A stretch of 64,000 bases of DNA, from assembly GCA_028751875.1 (NCBI GenBank), contig CM054154.1, forward strand, positions 54,647,470 through 54,711,469, read 5' to 3'. Numbering within the stretch: the first letter of the stretch is position 1; every line of letters starts with the position of its first letter. Position numbers and translations under genes: made by a program. The stretch is from Rapana venosa (Eukaryota > Mollusca > Gastropoda > Neogastropoda > Muricidae). Under the pieces are notes generated by a model that was not told the DNA's origin, did no database searches, and worked only from the letters and a program-made list of their open reading frames with translations. Shown piece by piece: positions 59,071 through 64,000 of this stretch.

Positions 59071-61650
59071 TGCTTTTTTAAAAGAAAAAAAGAACGGGCC
59101 CCGAACTGATCCTGCAGGAAAACCTTATTCCCGTTTGGCAAATATTGACTGGAAAATTTTTTTTATGTGGGGTTTTCTTGAATCCCGGGCAGTGAGGTAG
59201 GGAAAATGAACCAGGGAGGGCTGTGCAGTAACACCCAAAAGTTTTTTGAAGATGGGGAAAAAAAGAAATGAAATGGTCAAAGTTAAAAAAATTTTGATAA
59301 GGGCGCGAGAGTGGAAGGGGGTATTTTCCCCGGTCAAAAAAGCAATTAAAAAAGGGGTTTAAAGGGGGTTTGGGCCCAGGGTTTTTTTGGGGGTTTTTTG
59401 TGTATGGTTGGGCGCCATAGGGAGACTGAAAAACCCCGGAAAAAAGTTTTTGGAAGGAAAAAAGGTAGTTATTGAGTGTTTTTGAACTACTTTTTCAAGG
59501 GAATTTAGAGTTTAACAGTTTGGTTGGAGACAGGTCTATAATTCTTCGGAATGTTAGGGTCAAGTTCATGCTTTTGAGTAGAGGTGTAACTATAGCAGTT
59601 TTGAGAGATGATGGAACATTTCCTGAAACAAGAGAAAAGTTTACTATTTTCGTGAGTGGTTATAAGTTGTGGCAGGCACTGTACGAAAAGAGAAGCAGGT
59701 GTGGGATTGAGGTCACATGATTTTATAGTCATTCCTTTAAGAATTGTCATGATTTCTTTCTCGCTTGCTGGATGAAAGGAAAGGAGAGGAGTGCCAGAGA
59801 ATTGTGGATTAGGAAGTCCAGGCTGGAAAGGAGTCTAATACAATCTGGAACGGATGTTACGGATTTAGTCAGACAAGAATGTAGAAAATATAGAAGGAAG
59901 TTCACAGTGGAGGTGGATAGAAGGCAGAGGGCTTGCCTTCACAGATCCAAAAAGAATGGACGTGAGGGAAAAGAAAGATTTGATTGACGTGGCATCGAGA
60001 ACTTGAGAAGAGTAGTACTTTGTGTTTTTTTCTGAAAGAACTACAGATTTGACTTTGTTTATTTGTTTTCGGAAGAGCTGCTTATTGTTTTCCGTTTTTG
60101 TTTTCCGCCACTGCCACTCTAGTTGCCTGCTTTTGCACTTTGCAACCAAGATGTCATGGGTGTACCATGGCACACAGGGCCTTTCAGGCAGGAGACAGTC
60201 AGTGAGAGGTGCATGCTCATCAAGCAGTTGGCTGAGAACATCATTGTAGTGTTTATAGGGGTTATTGTTGTCAGAGGTTTGTGATAGGCATTCAGCAGCT
60301 TGTGTAGAGAAAGTTTCAATGTCTATGGCCTTGAGATTGCGACGGGTGACACATTTCTTCTTTCTGATATGTTTTGTAATGTTGAGGGAGAAAAGAACAG
60401 CAGAATGATCAGAAAGCAGTTCATCAGTGATAGATACAGATGATACCAAATTGTGTGAAACATCGGTAATGAGCCAGTCCTGATCTGTGTGTTGCTTCAT
60501 TTACCAGCTGTGAAAGAGAGTGGTTTGACAAAGAAAGAGAAAGACGTTTGACATCAGGAGGAGACTGGTAGTCGAAGTGGAAGTTAAAGTCACCGAGAAT
60601 AATAAGCTTTCTGGGAGAGAGGCTGTAGTGATCTAGGAGTAACTGATACTCTTGATGGAAGATGGAGGATGTCAGATTATTCTTACAGTTTAGAGGTGGA
60701 CGGTAAAGACAGCAGAAAGTAATCGAGTGGCCAGGTGTGTTGAAGTTGAGTTCACAGACTTCCAAGGATTTATGTGAAAAAGGGAGTGGCAAAAAGAAAG
60801 AGCAAGTTCAAGTGTGTCTTATAAACAATGGCAATGCAAGAGTCTTATAACCAGGTATTGTCAGTTGTTTTATTTTCGGTTCATGACCGTGTGGTTTTAA
60901 CCAGGTTTTACTGTGACAAATGTGATATCAATATTCCCGTCAGAGATGAAATCAGAAATTAGGCCAGCTTTACCTTCTGGACAGATAGATTGCACATTGA
61001 ACAAGCACATATAAAGAAGATTTATGGGAGGCATAGAAGTTGATGATGACTGTGGTGAGTTAGGATAACTGTCAGAGGAAGAGAATGAAGGTGATGGTAG
61101 AGAAGTGGAGAGTAGTAGAGCAGACAAAAGTTTGCATTGAGAGTCAGGTGTGGAAGATGGTGAAAGAATTGGGCCAGTTTTAGCATTTGCAGTGTCACGC
61201 ACACCATGGTCCACATTGCAATCAGAACACGTTTTGACAGAGTCATCAACAAAAGAAGAGGCATCAGAGGGAAGCAAAGCAGAGTTGTCCTTGGTGGTAG
61301 CGGCAGCAGTGACGTGAGAAGTGAGGGCAGAGAGGGATGCATGGGACGGTAGGAGATGATGTATGCTGGCACGTGTTCCTCGTCTTGTTTTGCAGCGGTT
61401 GATTCCTAAGGTTAAAATATGTTGTTTGAGTCTGTTTGATATGGGGTAAAACCCACCTAGAAGCAAAGCTCTTATGTCTGCAGCTGTTACTGTCATTTCA
61501 GTGGAAGAAAGAATTCTGGGTGGTTGAGGTGGGGAAGGTTTGAATTCGTGTTTCACATGCAATTGTTCATGCGGCAGCAGGGATACACTGAAATGGGTCA
61601 CCAGGACCAGCACAGTCAGTTGAACACAAATCATAAAGACCAAACAAAAA
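59071..61650 (-). mobile_element. CR1-like LINE, 5' part (endonuclease to RT motif B)
   Basis: Minus strand from 61643: NRLKQHILTLGINRCKTRRG (about 61430), then the endonuclease start LLYMCLFNVQSI (61020-60985) and SDGNIDITFVTVKPG (60941-60897). It continues with LIILGDFNFHFD (60612-60577), VNEATHRSG (60530), LSDHSAVLFSLNI (60415-60377), RRNLKAIDIETFSTQAAECL (60340-60282), PWYTHDILVAKCKSRQLEWQ (60166-60107), and LDPNIPKNYRPVSNQTVKL (59561-59505). In the distorted part, IDHxIL-, FG..GTAL- and SSGPVLF-like remnants (59280-59080) mark RT motifs A-B. Several frame breaks. Continues at 55768. Confidence 0.85.
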
Positions 61651-62104
61651 TTTGAAAAATGTATCCGAAAATGAAAATTATATATTAAAGCAATTCAAAA
61701 GTCAAACAATATCAGGGAAAACCATTCTAACCAAACAAAGCACAATGAAACCACAAACATGTAGATGTAAAACTTATCTGCAGAATGGAAGAAAAACACA
61801 CAAAAAACGCTATCAAACTCAGACAAACACACCGTGCTGCCGTCAGGCACAAAGACTTTCATATCACACTTGAACCTGGCAAAACTCTGTAACTTCATAG
61901 TGTGATCTTGGGCACTGCAGACGACAACATCAAGTTACTGCCCAGGACAACGGACTGTTTACCACCAGGTTTAGAAATTAGCAGTGACCTGTGCAAGAGA
62001 GATAAAGATGTTTTCATTAGTGTAATGTTGATGAATAACTGACAGATTCTGATGTAGTTGTAACAGGTAGTGATGTTTTAGTTAAGATGGAAGTAATGAC
62101 TTGT
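61651..62104. other. Unassigned sequence
   Basis: Clean AT-rich sequence between the 5' side of the CR1-like LINE and another LINE 3' end. Could be the CR1-like 5' UTR or ORF1 remnant on the minus strand. No motif seen. Confidence 0.4.
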
Positions 62105-62190
62105 TATGTTTAATAATAATAATAAATGGAACTTATATAGCGCTATATCTTGCAAAGACAAATCAAAGCGCATACATCCGATATGTTTCA
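62105..62190 (-). mobile_element. Solo 3' end of CR1-like LINE
   Basis: Minus-strand 3' end only: read on the plus strand it is (AAT)n (62111-62124), then GGAACTTATATAGCGC (62128-62143) and TATATCTTGCAAAGACAAAT (62144-62163). It matches 54625-54680 in the same orientation. About 80 bp, extremely 5'-truncated. Confidence 0.75.
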
Positions 62191-62197
62191 GCTCCTT

Positions 62198-62345
62198 CTT
62201 CACCTTTAGATACCTTAGTTGGTCCTAGGTGTGAGTCCCCCATTAGAGTGGATGAAATCCCCAGTAAATGTTTGATAGACAGTGGTTCACAGATAACCAT
62301 TAGTGATCCATTTTTAGGCAGCAACTTTCTATATTCCTTTGGAGG
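62198..62345 (+). mobile_element. Ty3/gypsy-like protease fragment
   Basis: Plus frame (part of 62101-62523) reads LDTLVGPRCESPIRVDEI (62208-62261), then KCLIDSGSQITI (62270-62305). LIDSGSQ has the D-S/T-G triad of retroviral-type aspartic proteases, which cleave the element polyprotein. The VG..CE.P..I upstream is typical of the gypsy protease start. Only about 45 residues. It is fused in frame to LINE endonuclease sequence from about 62350, so the 140-codon ORF is a mosaic of two elements plus LINE 3' sequence at its start. Confidence 0.55.
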
Positions 62346-62349
62346 AATT

Positions 62350-62748
62350 GGGAAGTCAGCCTTAGTCTATATTCATCCCAAAGCCAATGTGACCAGAGCA
62401 TCGGAGCATATTTTGAATCACCAGCATGTGTTAGATTCCATATCCCCTGATGCTCCTAAATTCATCCTGGGTGATTTTAACAACTGTCCACTCAGTAAAA
62501 TGCTGAAGAATTGTGAACAGTAGGTGACCTGCCCCACAGGCATAAATAAGACCCTCAAGTTGTTCTATGGGACTGTAGCAGGTGCATATAAATCACTACC
62601 GTTGCCTCCCCTGGGTTCATCTGACCATAACTGTATTCTTCTAGCACCCATGTACCAGTCAGTGTTTCAGCGCCTTCATCCCAAAGTCAGGACCACCAAA
62701 AAACTGACTGCCAATAGCATAGCTAGTCTGCAAGGCTGCTTTGATTGC
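62350..62748 (+). mobile_element. Endonuclease domain of a Jockey/CR1-like LINE (left part)
   Basis: Reads LVYIHPKANVTRASEHIL (62365-62418), APKFILGDFNNCPLSKML (62454-62507; GDFN is a catalytic endonuclease motif). After a stop it has TCPTGINKTLKLFYGTVAGA (62527-62586) and PLGSSDHNCILLAP (62608-62649; SDH is the C-terminal catalytic His motif), then VFQRLHPKV and LQGCFDC up to 62748. The coding stretch resumes at 63769 with TDWDVL, so this domain is interrupted by an inserted LINE. Confidence 0.75.
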
Positions 62749-63762
62749 TTGACTTATGCCTCTTGGTTCCTTGGGGAACATAGGGCTGCAACAACACCCC
62801 TCCAACGAACTCGGTTTTGGGAGATCCTCTTCAGCTCGGCCCATGTCATTCCGGCTGCCTTCGTTTCTTCAACACTTCTGCGCCAGGTCTGTTTTGGTCG
62901 ACCGACTTTCCGCTTCCCTTGTGGATTCCAGTCAAGGGCCTGACTGGTGACACTTGACGCAGGCTTGCGGAGTGTATGGTCGATCCATCCCCACTTCCTT
63001 TGTTTAATGATGGACTCGATTGGGGTTTGTCTGGTCCTGTCCCACAGTTGTTTGTTGGATATGACTTCCGGCCACCTGATGTTGAGGATGTACCTGAGGC
63101 ATTTGTTGGTAAAAGACTGGAGTTTGTGGGTGTTGGTTTTTGTTACCCGCCAGGTTTCTGAGCCATAAAGTAGGACTGATTTGACATTGGTGTTGTAGAT
63201 CCGAAGCTTATTTTGAAATGAGAGGGCTGTTGACCTCCAAATTGGCCGAAGGGTGTTGAAGGCGTGACGGGCTTTGTTGATTGGGCACTTGATGTCTTCA
63301 TCTGTTCCCCCATCTTTACTGACGACATTGCCCAGGTAAATAAACTTGGTGACTTCTTTGATGGTTTCTTGCTGCAGTCGCACTGGGTCATGTGTTTTGT
63401 TGTTCACCCTCATGACCTCCGTCTTCCCGATGTTGATTTGGAGGCCAGTCTTTTCAGCTTCGTCAGCAACACGACAAAGCTTCTCTTGTGCGTCTTGTTG
63501 CCTGTGGGAGAGAAGGCTGATGTCGTCTGCGAAGTCCAGGTCTTCCAGCTGCTTCATGAGGGTCCACTGTATGCTGGTTCTCCTGCCTGCTGTGGCTTGC
63601 CGCATTATCCAGTCAACCACCAACAGGAAGATGGTTGGCGACAACAGACAGCCCTGATGAACACCGTTCTGTATGGAGAAGGCTTCCGTCAGTTTCCCTT
63701 CATGGATGACTTGACATAGCTTGATATAGCTGCTGGATGATGGTGATGAACTTTGGTGCAAA
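62749..63762 (-). mobile_element. 5'-truncated LINE RT, inserted with GATTGC target duplication
   Basis: One long minus-strand frame (63770 to 62754) with no internal stop, the best-preserved coding sequence in the window: NGVHQGCLLSPTIFLLVVDW (RT motif B, about 63670), LDFADDISLLSH (motif C, 63545), LQINIGKTEVMRVNNK (63455-63408), FIYLGNVVSKDGGTDED (63350-63300), VLLYGSETWRVTK (63170), IRWPEVISNKQLWDR, RKWGWIDHTLRKPASS (63000) and GKRKVGRPKQTWRRSVEETK (62910-62850). It ends at a TAA at 62754-62756. The 5' two thirds (endonuclease, motif A) are missing. GATTGC at 62743-62748 and 63763-63768 flanks it. The intact frame suggests a fairly recent insertion. Confidence 0.9.
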
Positions 63763-64000
63763 GATTGCACTGACTGGGATGTTTTACAACGTGTGTTCTG
63801 ATTTGAATGAATTAACTGATGTTATTTCATCCTATATTTCATTTTGTGTCAGTAGTGTTATTCCAACAAAGGCCATAACTATTTACCCTAGTAATAAACC
63901 TTGGGTTACAAGGATCTAAAACGTGTATTAAACAAAAAGAAAGTAGTATTTTACACAGGCACAGAAGAACAAAAGAAACAAGTGAATAAAGAAGTTAAAG
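63763..64000 (+). mobile_element. Jockey/CR1-like LINE, continuation to window end
   Basis: Resumes the element interrupted at 62748: TDWDVL (63769), SDLNELTDVISSYISFC (63795-63845) and NKPWVTRI (63895-63918), then Lys/Arg-rich sequence in the next frame to the end of the window. This is the linker after the endonuclease in such LINEs (helix, then NKPW.T). The RT should lie beyond the window. Confidence 0.75.

Overview
The window looks like nuclear DNA from an animal, most likely a lophotrochozoan such as a marine mollusc. No intact multi-exon host gene, bacterial operon, tRNA gene or CRISPR array could be supported. What can be read is a dense graveyard of retrotransposons in several families, most carrying stops and frameshifts, separated by simple repeats. 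The mollusc call is an inference from the mix of LINE families and from resemblance to proteins remembered from mollusc, cnidarian and fish genomes.

Base quality varies along the window. About 0.4-7.49, 8.46-13.1, 24.2-25.85, 47.65-49.68, 52.2-53.1 and 56.3-59.45 kb look distorted: bases are replaced by their neighbours, so runs of A, C, G and T are lengthened, and reading frames are mostly lost. One repeat present as two clean copies (7.49 and 54.8 kb) and one distorted copy (10.46 kb) shows this well. A run of exactly 500 N lies at 23693-24192.

Layout. 0-13 kb: a poly-C tract, an AT-rich ~40-bp minisatellite in two blocks, distorted sequence, and three minus-strand LINE ends (7.49-7.86, 7.87-8.43, 10.46-10.76). 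13.1-16.3 kb: a minus-strand LINE reverse transcriptase, a LINE RNase H fragment, and the C-terminal half of a large uncharacterised metazoan protein as a plus-strand pseudogene. The N-terminal half of a second copy lies at 22.1-23.6 kb. Between them are microsatellites, an unrecognised 205-codon ORF (19.0-19.6 kb) and a 5'-truncated L1/Tx1-like LINE (20.1-21.1 kb). 25.2 kb: a 5S rRNA-like segment. 26-28.3 kb: a CR1/Jockey-like LINE with a tiny LINE tail inserted in its RT frame. 28.8-35.1 kb: a roughly full-length L1/Tx1-like LINE with ORF1 and ORF2. 36.1-45.6 kb: a second L1/Tx1-like element split by a 4.3-kb LINE with an 11-bp target duplication, itself carrying a SINE. 46.6-52.2 kb: two Ty3/gypsy-like LTR remnants. 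54.2-62.2 kb: a minus-strand CR1-like LINE interrupted by another ~3.3-kb LINE. 62.2-64 kb: a mosaic of a gypsy-like protease, a LINE endonuclease, and a third LINE inserted into it with a short target duplication.

The elements do not form a cooperating gene set. Their relationships are insertional (who sits inside whom) and parasitic (a SINE sharing a LINE 3' end). Several families have distinctive 3' tails, (TTGTCA)n, (ATT)n, (ATC)n or (CATT)n, and the L1/Tx1-like family tends to be bracketed by (TC)n.
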